Below, piece by piece: positions 17,060 to 27,271 of a stretch of 64,000 nucleotides of DNA. The DNA comes from Candidatus Protochlamydia sp. (GTDB taxonomy: Bacteria; Chlamydiota; Chlamydiia; Chlamydiales; Parachlamydiaceae), in assembly GCA_013695355.1 (NCBI GenBank), contig JACDAQ010000046.1, forward strand, positions 1 through 64,000, read 5' to 3'. Under the pieces are notes generated by a model that had not been told where the DNA came from, ran no database searches, and saw only the letters and a list, made by a program, of their open reading frames with translations. Made by a program: the position numbers and the translations under genes. The stretch's first letter is position 1, and every line of letters starts with the position of its first letter.

Positions 17060-18963
17060 GGGAGAATCCTGTCTGTAAGATAGCGGATCTGCCGCACTTC
17101 CTCTTTCCTGCGGTTAAAGGGATAATCCTGTAGGCTTAAACCGAGGCTTTCAATAAAAAACCAAAAAAAAGTATCGAGCCCAGCTGCAATGCTCGCCGTA
17201 GAGGCCCCGCCAAAGCGGGGGTTGCATTCAATCACATGAAAAGCTCCCTCCTCATCTTCGATGACCTGAAAGATCGCATGTCCGTATAATCCTAAGTGGT
17301 CTGCCATTTCCTGACATAAATGTTCCAATTCAGGATAGGCAGCCGTGGTTGTGATTTGGGACTCCCCTCCCTGTACGTAATCCCGCAATCTGGCAACACA
17401 ACCTTTTACCCTTCCCTCACGAGTTCGGTAACAATCGACGCTCCACTCTCTTCCCTCAATATAGGGCTGAAAAATCGGATCCTCCAGCAAGGCAGCATGC
17501 TTCGCGGCTTCCTCTTTTGTCAATTTTATACCAATTTTTGATGATCCAGCTCCCCTCCGCTCCTTGACAACATAAAAGGATGATTCAATCTGATCGAGGG
17601 AAATAGACGTAGGAATAGCGGGTAAGTTTTTTTTAACTAACATATCCGCAAATTTTTTTTTATCAAGGCATATGGAAATTGGCTCAGAATTTGAGACTAA
17701 CGTATGAATGCCGCGCTTTTCTAAGCTATTAACATGCTTCGCAAAAAATTCAAGGTCATCATCACGTGTTGGGATGAGTGCGGTGATGTGGTGTTCTTCA
17801 CAAAAGGAAACGACCTGTTCAAACTGCAGTTTTTCCAATGGGGGGCACTGCCAAAACACATCCACGGCATATTGTCCGATGCAGGATCCATTACTATCGC
17901 ATCCGCAAATTTTCTGAAACTGACCTAGTTTGTTGGCTGCTGTTCTGACAGCTTCGGCAAGTGGAACTTTTTTGGAGAGGCTTGTGATCAGGACAGCGGG
18001 ATGTTGCTGAAAGGAAGAAGGGAATGAGAGAGCATTTTTCTCAAATTCAATCATTTTAGGTATAGCCATTTCCAATCGATAACCCGGCTCCCAGCCTGTC
18101 CAGTTTTTTAACTTTTTTATGTCTGCCTGTGAATGCTCAAAGAGGATTGTACTTTCACCCATTTCGATCTTCAATTGAGGAAAATATTTGAGCAATTCAT
18201 CAATTACGCTTTCCACGGATTGCGAATTTCCCGAACCCACGTTGACAATGCCATTATGAGGCGTATACGACAGCCTAAGTAACCCTTCAGCAACGTCTTC
18301 AGCATAAATGTAATCAAAAACTCCTTCGGGCCGAAAAACAGTGAGGGTTTCATTTCTTAAAGCTGCCCTGATCCAGCGCGAAATAACATCACGCGAGCGA
18401 CATCCATAAACTCGAAAAATGCGCGCAGAAATAAAGCTTGCCCGATCTTTAAAAAATTGCTCCATGAATTTAAGTTCAATTTCATGAAATAATTTAGCCC
18501 CTCCGCACGTATTTCGTGGGTAGATTGGGCTTTCCTCGTCAAGGATAGTCGGCTTATTCTGAGGAGTTTCAAAAAGATAAGAGCTCGGATCGTAAATGAG
18601 ATAGCTCGAAGCAAAAATGACCTTTTGCAATGAGCTACCATCCTTCAGTATATCCATCAAGTAATGGCTCAACATCACATTATGATGAAAATTTTCAGAA
18701 AAAAAAGGGTAGGTTTCTTCAGAACGCTCAAATGTTGCGGCAAGGTGGAAAAAAATCTCAGGATCGAATGACAATAACTCTTCCGAAGTTATTGTATTTA
18801 AGTCCCCTTGCCTATATTTCAGTTTGCCAAGCCACTCCCTGGGGCAAAATTTCAGGTCTCCTACGTAAACATCGGCTCCTTCCTTTAGCAAAAGTCCAAC
18901 GAGTGCCGTCCCAATAACCCCAGCTCCACCGCTAATGAATATTCTTTTATTCTTCAGCGTCAT
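17038..18963 (-). CDS. NAD-dependent epimerase-like / ATP-grasp fusion
   Basis: This is a 641-residue two-domain protein. Residues 1-310 form an extended SDR with a GGAGVIG nucleotide motif (12-18), FHLAA and ASSYLIYD. At the usual YxxxK site the sequence is CGGAK (153-157), so the catalytic Tyr appears replaced by Cys. From about 325 to 620 comes an ATP-grasp domain of the CarB-like ligase type, with VVKERRGAGSSKIG, IEGREWSVDCY and VIECNPRFGGAS (metal-binding Glu and Asn). The combination suggests carboxylate-amine ligation coupled to sugar or amino-sugar modification. AGGAGAG precedes the ATG. It overlaps the HAD gene downstream and the GNAT gene upstream, so these three are one operon. Confidence 0.85.
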   Translation of the reverse strand: MTLKNKRIFISGGAGVIGTALVGLLLKEGADVYVGDLKFCPREWLGKLKYRQGDLNTITSEELLSFDPEIFFHLAATFERSEETYPFFSENFHHNVMLSHYLMDILKDGSSLQKVIFASSYLIYDPSSYLFETPQNKPTILDEESPIYPRNTCGGAKLFHEIELKFMEQFFKDRASFISARIFRVYGCRSRDVISRWIRAALRNETLTVFRPEGVFDYIYAEDVAEGLLRLSYTPHNGIVNVGSGNSQSVESVIDELLKYFPQLKIEMGESTILFEHSQADIKKLKNWTGWEPGYRLEMAIPKMIEFEKNALSFPSSFQQHPAVLITSLSKKVPLAEAVRTAANKLGQFQKICGCDSNGSCIGQYAVDVFWQCPPLEKLQFEQVVSFCEEHHITALIPTRDDDLEFFAKHVNSLEKRGIHTLVSNSEPISICLDKKKFADMLVKKNLPAIPTSISLDQIESSFYVVKERRGAGSSKIGIKLTKEEAAKHAALLEDPIFQPYIEGREWSVDCYRTREGRVKGCVARLRDYVQGGESQITTTAAYPELEHLCQEMADHLGLYGHAIFQVIEDEEGAFHVIECNPRFGGASTASIAAGLDTFFWFFIESLGLSLQDYPFNRRKEEVRQIRYLTDRILPWPSFLT

Positions 18964-19597
18964 TGTACTCTCCTGTTAAAAGACCATGCATAATTGAATC
19001 GTACCACTGATGCTGTTTCCAAACATGGTCCCTTAAAATCCCTTCTTTTTTAAATCCAAAGTCCTCTAAAATTTTTTGGTGCTCTTTTCTAAAGGCAAAA
19101 GTCTCAGTAAACAAACGGTGAAATTTGAGTTCGTTAAATGCAATGAAGCAGAGCAGGGAAAGAAACTGTTGATAATCTTTGGCATATTGAAGTGGGTTTA
19201 TTCTTTTAGGATCAACCAAAAATGAGACCTCTGCCCGTTTAGCTTCCCAATCAATGTTAGTCAATCCTCCATAGCCAATACAATCTTCTTGGAAAAGAAA
19301 ACTGAACAACATTTGTTGGGGTTCTTTCTGTGAAAAAGTTGGAATCACAGCATTTGAAAAATAGATTTTTTGCGACTCTTCTGAAATGGATGTTTTCTGC
19401 CTTAAAACTTCGATTTGGGCATTGCGCCAGACACGGATATCTTCCATGTCTTTTTCCCTGATCGCGGTCATTTGATAAGATTGAGGATCACCGTAAATTG
19501 TTTTAGTTAATTTTGAATATTTCATGCCATATTTCTTAAATCGGTTTAGAACCAGTTCAAAATCTTCGATCGGATGATTTGTAGCCAAGATAAGCAT
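18947..19597 (-). CDS. GNAT-family N-acetyltransferase
   Basis: This is a 216-residue protein. An upstream TTG at 19636 is possible, but the ATG at 19597 gives a more natural N-terminus (MLILATNHPIEDF). From about residue 40 it reads as a RimJ/RimL-like GNAT: MTAIREKDMEDIRVWRN, a CIGYGGL strand, EVSFLV, and a C-terminal RLFTETFAFRKEHQKILEDFGF with the acyl-CoA site region. It overlaps the epimerase/ATP-grasp start by 17 bases and is likely an acyltransferase for an amino sugar or a protein N-terminus. Codons 6-17 share a 35-base segment (32 identical) with the repeat element at 60565-60599. Confidence 0.82.
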   Translation of the reverse strand: MLILATNHPIEDFELVLNRFKKYGMKYSKLTKTIYGDPQSYQMTAIREKDMEDIRVWRNAQIEVLRQKTSISEESQKIYFSNAVIPTFSQKEPQQMLFSFLFQEDCIGYGGLTNIDWEAKRAEVSFLVDPKRINPLQYAKDYQQFLSLLCFIAFNELKFHRLFTETFAFRKEHQKILEDFGFKKEGILRDHVWKQHQWYDSIMHGLLTGEYNDAEE

Positions 19598-19610
19598 TGT
19601 TATATTTTTT

Positions 19611-22346
19611 TTATATTTTTTTAACCGCCCGCACAATAAACTGATCTTTAGTGCTTGTTAGTTCAAATCCAAGATTCCTGCAAATTTTTAGCATCCCGTC
19701 ATTTTCTTCCAGGATATAAGCCTCGATTTCTTGAATTTTTTCTTCCCTGGCAATTCGAACAAGATGGCTTAGCAGCTGTGTTCCTAGGCCCAAATGGTGG
19801 TAGGCATCTATAATGGTCATTTTAAACTGAGAAAAAGGTGTTCCGGGAAGACGCGATAAGCGTCCAATTCCTATAATCTTTTTTTCTTCCCCTTCTACAA
19901 TTTCTGCAACTATTGCCCATTCCCTATCATAATCATTAAAGCAAATTCTGAGAAGCCTTTCATGTGCGACCCTTTGATCAAGGCTGATGAATTCAAGATA
20001 GCGCTGTCTTACGCTATTTTCAGATAGTTCATGATGAAAATGGACGATTAAAGGCTCGTCTTCAGGCATAATGGGACGGAGTATAGCCATTTTTTGATTT
20101 TTTAATTTTATTTCCATCACATAATTAAGAGGATAGGGACGAATGGCCAATTTGGGAAGATCAGCATCTTCGATCTCAGCTTCATGCAAAACAATCCTGG
20201 CATCCAGCGCCACGACCCCCTCCTCTCCGGCTAATAAAGGGTTGATATCGCATTCTTTTATGCGCTTGTTTTGCACGATCATTTGAGAAAACCTGACTAA
20301 GATTTCCTCGAGTAAGGGCATGTCCACCCCTTTCAAGCCTCTAACTCCTAATAGAGCTTCGTAAATCTTTGTTTTTTGCATCATCTGCCGAGCTAAATTT
20401 CGATTCAAAGGAGGCAGCGCCAAAGCGCTGTCTTTAAAAACTTCTACGAGCTGCCCTCCCATGCCAAAAAGGAGTATTGGACCGAACTGTGGATCAGTAG
20501 AACTACCTAAAATGAGTTCATATCCTCCTTGCCTGATCATTTTTTGGACCGTCACTCCATTGAAATACTGGACCCCTTTTTTCTCCGCCACACTTTCAAA
20601 TATTTCAAAAAAGGCTTTTTTAACTTGATCAGAGTCCTGCAGATTTAACTTCACTCCCCCCACATCTGTTTTATGGGTGATCTCATGCGAAAACAATTTG
20701 AGCACAACAGGATATCCAATTTTATCTGCATACTCAGCAGCCTCGTTCACTTCTTCAGCTACATAAGTCTGTACAACCGGAATTCCATAGAGATCAATCA
20801 TTTGCTTTGATTCAAATTCCGTTAGTATCGTCCGCCCTTCGGTCTGAGCTTTGCTAATAATTTTCTGAGCTTCATCATAACTATTTTGATCCTCACCCCA
20901 TTCTAAAGCAGCGGCTGGGGTTTCATAAAGCACCCTAAGGTTGCGGCTATACTGCCACATGGTAGCAAATGTCCTGGCAGCTTCATCCGGGTAGCCAAAA
21001 ACTGGAACATTGGCCTCTGTTAGTATAGCGGCTCCTTCTTTTACTGTCTGCCCTCCCATCCAGCTCGCTAATAACGGTTTGTCCGAATGGCCAAAAAGAA
21101 CGATTTGCTCAGCCGTCTTTTTTGCATCGGTCATGTCCTGAGGGGAAAGAATAACAAGGACCCCGTCCGTTTGATCGTCCCGAGATAAAACTTCTAAAGT
21201 CCGTGCATAACGTTCCGGATCGGCATCTCCCAAAATATCGATCGGATTGCTGCGGCTCCATGCTGAAGGGAGAATGAGGTCCAGTTCCTCAATTACTTTC
21301 GGACTAAGGGTAGCAAGCTGGGCTTGATTTAAAACAGTTGCGTCGGTAGCTAAAACCGCCGGCCCTCCAGCATTGGTGACAATTGTCAGCCTAGGGCCTT
21401 TGGGAAGAGGCTGACGGGCTAGGACCGAAGCAATACTGAACAGTTCCGAAATACTGTTGACGCGTAAAACTCCAATTCTTTCGAGGGCCGCGTCAAAGAC
21501 CTCGTCGCTTCCGGCCAGGGAACCTGTGTGGGAAGCCGCCGCTTTGGCCGCCTCCTGGCTGCGGCCTGCCTTGATCACGATGATCGGTTTTTCCAAAGCA
21601 ACTTCTCGTGCCGCAGTCATAAAGGAACGGGCATCCCCGACTGTTTCCATATAGATCAGCAAACTTCTTGTCTGCGGGTCATCTCCCAGGTAATCAATCA
21701 AGGTCCCCCAATCGACATCTGCCATTGATCCAATGGATACAAATGAGCTGAACCCCACTTTTTCCTGAAAGCTCCAATCTAATACTGCAGTGCACATGGC
21801 ACCTGATTGGCTGATAAAAGCAACCTGACCTGGCAGGGCCATCCCCTTGGCAAATGTTGCATTCAACCCTGCATTAGGGTTCATTACCCCAAGGCAGTTC
21901 GGACCAATAATAGACAATGCCCCTTTCCTGGCTTCAATAATGATATCCTCTTCCAGTTTCTCTCCTGCCTCTCCTAATTCCTTAAATCCTGCTGAAATAA
22001 TTATCGCAGTCTTGACTCCTGCTACCACACATTCTTTAATGAGTTCAAGTACTGTTTGAGCAGGCGTTACAATAATCGCCAGATCAACTGTTTCTGGTAT
22101 TGATGCAATAGATGGAAAAGACTTAAGGCCTAAAACCTGTTCCCTTTTAGGATTAACCGGGTAGATGCGTCCTTTGAATGAACTATGCACTAAATTATTC
22201 ATGATCGTTCTTCCTACACTTCCTTCCGTATCCTTCGCCCCGATAACCGCAACCGAGCTGGGGTGAAATAATGCATCCAACCTTTGGGTGTAGCGATGAA
22301 TAAAATTTTGCGAAGGATCAGTCCGGTCGATACGTTCTTCTTGCAT
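19611..22346 (-). CDS. ADP-forming acyl-CoA synthetase-like / GNAT fusion (Pat/PatZ-like)
   Basis: This 911-residue protein is built like PatZ-type protein lysine acetyltransferases. It has a CoA-binding Rossmann domain ([12 protein letters not shown], about 27 onward), a ligase-CoA domain with [10 protein letters not shown] near 269 carrying the His that is phosphorylated in active ADP-forming synthetases, an ATP-grasp domain (about 480-700), and a C-terminal GNAT (about 745-910) with [15 protein letters not shown] and HLGLGTQLL. Because the His is kept, acyl-CoA synthetase activity remains possible alongside acetyl transfer. GAGGTGCT lies just before the ATG. It is divergent from the RNB gene, with 96 bases between. 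Confidence 0.88.
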   Translation of the reverse strand: MQEERIDRTDPSQNFIHRYTQRLDALFHPSSVAVIGAKDTEGSVGRTIMNNLVHSSFKGRIYPVNPKREQVLGLKSFPSIASIPETVDLAIIVTPAQTVLELIKECVVAGVKTAIIISAGFKELGEAGEKLEEDIIIEARKGALSIIGPNCLGVMNPNAGLNATFAKGMALPGQVAFISQSGAMCTAVLDWSFQEKVGFSSFVSIGSMADVDWGTLIDYLGDDPQTRSLLIYMETVGDARSFMTAAREVALEKPIIVIKAGRSQEAAKAAASHTGSLAGSDEVFDAALERIGVLRVNSISELFSIASVLARQPLPKGPRLTIVTNAGGPAVLATDATVLNQAQLATLSPKVIEELDLILPSAWSRSNPIDILGDADPERYARTLEVLSRDDQTDGVLVILSPQDMTDAKKTAEQIVLFGHSDKPLLASWMGGQTVKEGAAILTEANVPVFGYPDEAARTFATMWQYSRNLRVLYETPAAALEWGEDQNSYDEAQKIISKAQTEGRTILTEFESKQMIDLYGIPVVQTYVAEEVNEAAEYADKIGYPVVLKLFSHEITHKTDVGGVKLNLQDSDQVKKAFFEIFESVAEKKGVQYFNGVTVQKMIRQGGYELILGSSTDPQFGPILLFGMGGQLVEVFKDSALALPPLNRNLARQMMQKTKIYEALLGVRGLKGVDMPLLEEILVRFSQMIVQNKRIKECDINPLLAGEEGVVALDARIVLHEAEIEDADLPKLAIRPYPLNYVMEIKLKNQKMAILRPIMPEDEPLIVHFHHELSENSVRQRYLEFISLDQRVAHERLLRICFNDYDREWAIVAEIVEGEEKKIIGIGRLSRLPGTPFSQFKMTIIDAYHHLGLGTQLLSHLVRIAREEKIQEIEAYILEENDGMLKICRNLGFELTSTKDQFIVRAVKKI

Positions 22347-22442
22347 AGCACCTCAATTTTAGGATATAGACATATTTTTACTTTTACTCGTTCTGGCTTC
22401 AAAAGGGAATAGAAAGTATTAAAAATTATTTTAAGGAAAAAT

Positions 22443-23912
22443 ATGGCACAAAATCTTGAATTCGACATCGATCTGACGGAACGAGCGAAAAAGTCTTTGC
22501 TTGAAAGGAATTTTTTAATTGATTTCAATTCTGAAGAGCAGAATCAAGTCAATAAAGCTTCCACCCTTTTAATCCCAGGGGAATTAACACAAGATGCCAG
22601 GGAACTACTATGGTGCTCGATCGATAACGATGATTCTAAAGATTTGGACCAGTTGACTTATGCTGAGGAGCTAAGCGGCGGGCGGTATAAAATTTCTATT
22701 GCTGTCGCTGAGGTGGACCATCTAGTCCCTAAAAATTCTTCCATTGACTTGCATGCGAGGCAAAATACCGTATCTATATATACCCCGACTAAAGTTTTCC
22801 CGATGCTGCCGGAAAGGTTTTCAACCGACCTTACTTCATTAAATGAAAAAGTAGACAGATTGGCAAACGTAGTAGAAGTTGAAATTAATCAGGATGGGTC
22901 TTTAAGCGACTACCATATCTATACCGCCCTGGTTTTCAACCATGCCAAACTTGCTTATAAAAGCCTTTCAGCCTGGTTAGATGAAAAAGGCGCCATCCCC
23001 TCAGGAGTTGCCAGGGTTCCCGGAATGGAAGAACAGTTGCGGCTTCAAGATAAAATTGCTCAGCTTTTAAAAAAATACAGGCACGAAAATGGAGCATTAA
23101 CCCTAGAAACTGTCGAAACTGAAACGATCATTAACAACCAGCAAATTGTGGATATGAAAGCGGCCGTAAAAAATCGGGCCCGAAATTTAATTGAAGACTT
23201 TATGATCGCTGCAAATACTTCAACAGCCCGCTTTTTAAAAAGCCGGGGGCTTCCCTCTTTCAGAAGGATTGTCCGTAATCCTAAAAGATGGAATCGGATC
23301 GTTGAGATTGCGCAGGAAAAAGGCGAATCCCTTCCTGAAGAGCCCGATTCCAAAGCATTGGACCTTTTTTTAACCCGGCAACGTTTAAAAGATCCTGAAC
23401 GTTTTCCCGATCTTTCCCTGACTGTGATAAAGCTTTTAGGAAATGGAGAATACATTATTGAATCAGAAAAAGACGACCCAATCGGGCATTTTGGGCTGGC
23501 ATTAAAGGATTATACTCATTCGACTGCTCCAAATCGACGTTATCCCGATCTGATCACGCAACGCATTGTCAACTCAGCTATAAAAGGAACCCCGTCGCCT
23601 TATGAATGGCAAGAACTTAAAAGGCTTGCGGAACACTGTACAAAAAGAGAGGATGAGGCTGAGAAAGTCGAACGCAAAATTAAAAAAATGGCTGCAATAG
23701 TTATCCTTTCCTCAAAATTTGACGTGACATTTGATGCCATTGTTACAGGTGCAAGTAAAAAAGGGACCTGGGTACGAATTTTCCAGCCTCCGGTGGAGGG
23801 GAAACTGGTACAAGGGTATCAAAATAAAGATGTCGGCGATCATCTTAAAGTCAAGCTTGTTAATCTCGATATTGACAATGGGTTTATTGATTTTGTTAAG
23901 GTGAATGAATAG
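22443..23912 (+). CDS. RNB-domain 3'-5' exoribonuclease (RNase II/R family)
   Basis: This is a 489-residue exoribonuclease. The RNB domain starts at about residue 50 with LLWCSIDNDDSKDLDQ, containing the metal-binding aspartates, then GGRYKISIAVAEVDHLV, TPTKVFPMLPERFSTDLTSL, and YTHSTAPNRRYPDLITQRIV. A short S1-like segment closes the protein (FDAIVTGASKKGTWVRI...VEGKL). The N-terminal cold-shock domains of full RNase R are missing, so it is a compact RNase II-like form. It degrades single-stranded RNA processively. AAGGA lies 7 bases before the ATG. Confidence 0.92.
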   Translation: MAQNLEFDIDLTERAKKSLLERNFLIDFNSEEQNQVNKASTLLIPGELTQDARELLWCSIDNDDSKDLDQLTYAEELSGGRYKISIAVAEVDHLVPKNSSIDLHARQNTVSIYTPTKVFPMLPERFSTDLTSLNEKVDRLANVVEVEINQDGSLSDYHIYTALVFNHAKLAYKSLSAWLDEKGAIPSGVARVPGMEEQLRLQDKIAQLLKKYRHENGALTLETVETETIINNQQIVDMKAAVKNRARNLIEDFMIAANTSTARFLKSRGLPSFRRIVRNPKRWNRIVEIAQEKGESLPEEPDSKALDLFLTRQRLKDPERFPDLSLTVIKLLGNGEYIIESEKDDPIGHFGLALKDYTHSTAPNRRYPDLITQRIVNSAIKGTPSPYEWQELKRLAEHCTKREDEAEKVERKIKKMAAIVILSSKFDVTFDAIVTGASKKGTWVRIFQPPVEGKLVQGYQNKDVGDHLKVKLVNLDIDNGFIDFVKVNE

Positions 23913-24252
23913 CGAAAATATATTTTTTAACAATATGATAAATATTTTCTTACATAAGGAAAAAAAAAAGCTGTCTATTAGGACACTTTTCCGTCGCCTT
24001 CTCGACTAACTAGTAAAGTCCAATAGGCATTATTTCGCTTGCTTTTCTGCCTGTTTTCTATCTATATCATTAATAAATTATTTGATATTATTCATCCTTG
24101 GCTCAATCAGTGACAAATTTACCTAGCAAACATTTAATCAAAAAGGTTTAATGTTTATAATTACTATAAGTTTTGCACCTTCATATTTTGTGCATTATTT
24201 TTTATTTTAATAAATAAATTTTTAATAAATTTAGTTAACTTTAAGATTAATT
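23913..24252. other. Intergenic A+T-rich region
   Basis: No gene is seen. An A-run at 23960-23970 followed by scattered short complementary tracts gives no clear terminator. From 24060 to 24250 the sequence is almost pure A/T and probably carries the promoter of the split gene that follows. Confidence 0.4.
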
Positions 24253-25301
24253 ATGATTAATGAAGCTCAGCTATCAAATATTAGTGCATATAATTCACTA
24301 ATTACTTCCCTAAGTTTAGAAGAAGAATTTGAATTTGCCATCTTTCAAGATGTAGATATAAAGACAGAAAATCATTTTGACATTTGCTTAGAACCCAACG
24401 AACTGTTCCCGACAGCGGTCAAACCCCATCTCGATTTAATGGAAAAGGGAATCATAGTTTCAACTGGTACAGAAAGAAGCTTTTTTGATCTTCTTTTTGC
24501 GGATGAAAAAAGATGCGAAGGGCTGGTTATTGTAGATATTACCCCTAAAATTAAAGCTTATAATGACTTTAATACTTTACTCCTACGCATCGCTGTTAAC
24601 AGGCGTGACTATTTTAATCTCTCTTCGAGTCTTGATGAATACACTAATTTGAATAAACGAATAATCCAAATTCGTAGCAGAATTTTAGCAGAATTTTAAA
24701 AGCTATTTTACCAGAAAAAATAAAAAATTATTATTTAAGCCATCTTTTCGACTTTAGTTCCGTATATTTAGAAAGTCCAAAAATTTGGAGAGAAATGGAG
24801 GAGGAGGATGATTATAATTATTATGTGCAGGACCCTTTCGCAGGTTGTCGCTATGAATGGGATGACATTCAATTTGCTAAACTTCAGCGCTATGCAAAAT
24901 TGGGAAATATTATTTCCGTGATTGGCGATATCAATGATTTAACCTTTTTGAATAATAGGAAGATTTCAATTGTAGACACGTCAAATATTCTTGATTATTG
25001 CTTATTAAACTTGCGCGGAAATATTAGTCTAAATACGCGTATCATATGGACCCAGTCCCCTTACCAGGGTAGCACTTACAATTCTTATATACATTATGCC
25101 TTAAGTGAAGACGAAGAACTCGAATTTAACGCTTTAATAAATAGACTCAACCTCATTCCCACACAACCCGGTAAAGAACAGCCTTTAAGAAGACTGCTAA
25201 GCTTAAAACATTATGATCCCTTTAATGCTGACTTTGGCCCTATTTATTCAAAGGCGACACTGCAAGGTTTGAAAAATATTATTGAGAAAAAAAGTTTATA
25301 A
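24253..25301 (+). pseudogene. Gene split by an 11-bp tandem duplication (LIC_10091-like family?)
   Basis: Two open frames, 24253-24699 (148 residues) and 24795-25301 (168 residues), belong to one gene. The second frame is open upstream through KAILPEKIKNYYLSHLF and meets the first exactly at a perfect tandem copy of an 11-base word (24676-24686 and 24687-24697). Removing one copy restores a single frame of about 345 residues reading RSRIL-KAILPEK. Blocks such as GLVIVDITPKIKAYNDF and KLQRYAKLGNIISVIGDIND resemble a methyltransferase-like family I recall as LIC_10091, from memory only. It is most likely an inactivated gene; an assembly artefact or programmed shift is less likely. Confidence 0.8.
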
Positions 25302-25350
25302 AAATTAGGAGATAAGCCAGAGAATTGATTTATTTGACTTGAGAATTATG

Positions 25351-25415
25351 GATCTGGTTGATGTAAAGGCACTCTTCATTTGCTCTTCGAAGGGCTGATG
25401 AATCGGACGATTGCT
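25351..25415 (-). repeat. Degenerate copy of the DUF2786-gene tail
   Basis: This stretch aligns, with many changes, to 30227-30292, the 3' end of the SprT/DUF2786 gene (shared words around CTGGTTGAT, TTGCTCT and GGGC-GATGAA). It lies just before the 3' end of the AAA_14 ATPase gene and is the most eroded of the copies seen in this region. Confidence 0.5.
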
Positions 25416-25450
25416 ATTAATCACTCCTAGTAGTTGACATAGGCCTACTG

Positions 25451-26785
25451 TCATTTATCAATCAATAACCGAGCTTCCCGGACCAATCCTTTTAAAGAGT
25501 TTACCAAATAAAAAGGTACTGAAAGAATGTTATTATACAATGAAAGCGGATTCTCGGAAATTCTTACTCCGATATAGCCTTCTTTTCCTTGCATAAAGGA
25601 ATGCAAGGAACGTAAAGTCCCAGTAGAGCCGGCTTTGACCTCGACTGGTATAATGTCCGAGCCAATTTCCATAACAAAATCAATCTCTGCCTGTCCTCCG
25701 TTTGTGCGTTCCCAAAAAAGCAAAGGGGCATTTTGATAAGCTGGCGCATAAGCAAGAAGTTCCTGCCCTACAAATTGCTCAGCAAGCATGCCAGCGTTGA
25801 TCTGCATGATTTCCTGTTCAAAAAAATGTGTTGCATCTACTTTAGTTTCTGTTTGCAGCAAACCAATGTCTAGGTAAAGCAATTTGTAACGATCAATCTT
25901 TTGATGGGCATGTAAGGGCAAACCTGATGCTGTGGTTGCTACGATTCGTTGAAAAAGTCCTGCATGACACAAAAGTTCTATTGCCTGTTTCAATTCTCGA
26001 GAACGCATTTGTTCGTCAATGCGGCTGTATTTTAATATTTGCCCAACTAAAGCAGGGGCTTTTTGAAAAACCATTTGAAGATATTTATGCTGAGTGTGCT
26101 TAGCATATTTTCCAAAATCACTTTCGTAAGCTTGAAGAATACGATAATGGACCCTCTGTGAATCAAATAAGGAATCATTAATTAGACTTGTTTTAACCGC
26201 TGAAGGCATCCCGCCCACAAACATATAGCGGCGCACCCATTTTAAAAGCTCAGTATGTTCTAATTGAGTGGGGGTACGCGACAAATTATATGCATTAATT
26301 TTTTGCAAAATAAATGGCGCAGCAGCATCCAGATACTCATGAAATGAGAGGGGTCGAAGATAAAGAAATTCCACTCGCCCTACAGGAAAGCCGAAATTTT
26401 CATCTTTTAAAATAAATTCCAAAAGAGAACCTGCAGCAATTACATGCAATTGAGGCATTTGCTCTTTAAAATAGCGCAGGGATATCAAAGCCTCGGGACA
26501 AAGCTGAATTTCATCCAAAAAAAGAAGGGATTGACCGGCTTTAATGGGCTTATTTAGAGCTATTTCAAGGCCAGCGAGAATATCCTTTGGATCTCTGGTT
26601 TTAAATGCGCTTTTAAATTCAGGACGATTTTCAAAATCAACAATTGCAATATCATTAAAATATTTATTGCCGAAATGTTCAACAAGATAGCTTTTTCCAA
26701 CTTGTCGGGCGCCTCTTAGAAGAATAGGCAAATGTTCAGACAAATCTTTCCAGGCAATGAGTTCTTCTAGGAGAGCACGCTTCAT
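25451..26785 (-). CDS. AAA_14 / DUF4143 family ATP-binding protein
   Basis: This 444-residue protein is of the large prokaryotic ATPase family with an N-terminal AAA_14 domain and a C-terminal DUF4143 nuclease-like domain. Walker A LRGARQVGKSYL is at about 23-34. Walker B is in SLLFLDEIQLCPEAL, followed by AAGSLLEF and RVEFLYLRPLSFHEYL, which are diagnostic of the family. The C-terminal half has FWERTNGGQAEIDFVMEIG...IPVEVKAG, matching the DExK-type motif (E...D...ExK) of the DUF4143 domain. Members are often scattered and multicopy in environmental chlamydiae. A 125-base remnant of its 3' end lies at 27112-27240. Confidence 0.9.
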   Translation of the reverse strand: MKRALLEELIAWKDLSEHLPILLRGARQVGKSYLVEHFGNKYFNDIAIVDFENRPEFKSAFKTRDPKDILAGLEIALNKPIKAGQSLLFLDEIQLCPEALISLRYFKEQMPQLHVIAAGSLLEFILKDENFGFPVGRVEFLYLRPLSFHEYLDAAAPFILQKINAYNLSRTPTQLEHTELLKWVRRYMFVGGMPSAVKTSLINDSLFDSQRVHYRILQAYESDFGKYAKHTQHKYLQMVFQKAPALVGQILKYSRIDEQMRSRELKQAIELLCHAGLFQRIVATTASGLPLHAHQKIDRYKLLYLDIGLLQTETKVDATHFFEQEIMQINAGMLAEQFVGQELLAYAPAYQNAPLLFWERTNGGQAEIDFVMEIGSDIIPVEVKAGSTGTLRSLHSFMQGKEGYIGVRISENPLSLYNNILSVPFYLVNSLKGLVREARLLIDK

Positions 26786-26970
26786 CTTTAGGCCCTATAT
26801 TTTTCTATAGCATATTTTTTTCTGGCTATTATTGCTATCAATATTAGCCATTTTATGTTTTTAGTTGATACCAATTTTAACCATAACATGTTCAATATTG
26901 GTACCATTTTCAGCCATAAATGATATTTATAGAATTTTAGGTAAGTTAAAGTGCCGCGGAATTGAAGATT

Positions 26971-27090
26971 TACTGATGGCTGGGTTGATATGAAGACTAC
27001 TCCCTATTTGCTCTCCAAGGGCCGATCTAATGCGGGCAATGCGATCCGCCGCTTTTGGCCTTGGACCATAAACAATTTTGGCTACAACAA
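26971..27090 (-). pseudogene. Remnant of a SprT/DUF2786-type gene (3' end)
   Basis: This 120-base stretch matches 30222-30344, the end of the intact DUF2786 gene, and is nearly identical over CTGGGTTGATATGAAGAC and the GCGGGCAATGCGATCCGCCG block. A short frame still encodes SALGEQIGSSLHINPAIS, corresponding to SALGEQLGRGLHINPAIT in the intact gene. A 6-base deletion relative to the intact copy and the missing upstream part show it is a fragment. Confidence 0.75.
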
Positions 27091-27111
27091 CGAATATTGC
27101 AGATTCAATGA

Positions 27112-27240
27112 ATGACCGAGCTTTATCGGACAAGGTTTTAAACTTAGCAAATAAAAAGCATTGCAGAATGTTATTATAGAGGAAGCGGATTTTCGGAAGT
27201 TCTTACTTCGATACAGCCTTTTTTCCTAGCATAAAGGAAT
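27112..27240 (-). pseudogene. Remnant of the AAA_14 ATPase gene 3' end
   Basis: This stretch aligns with 25463-25600, the last 40 or so codons of the intact ATPase, with shared words AATGTTATTATA, AGCGGATT-TCGGAA-TTCTTACT and GCATAAAGGAAT. It lies between two DUF2786-tail remnants, so the two gene tails appear to have been duplicated as a unit. Confidence 0.7.
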
Positions 27241-27271
27241 ATATAGTGCATTAATAGCAGCTGCATGAAGA

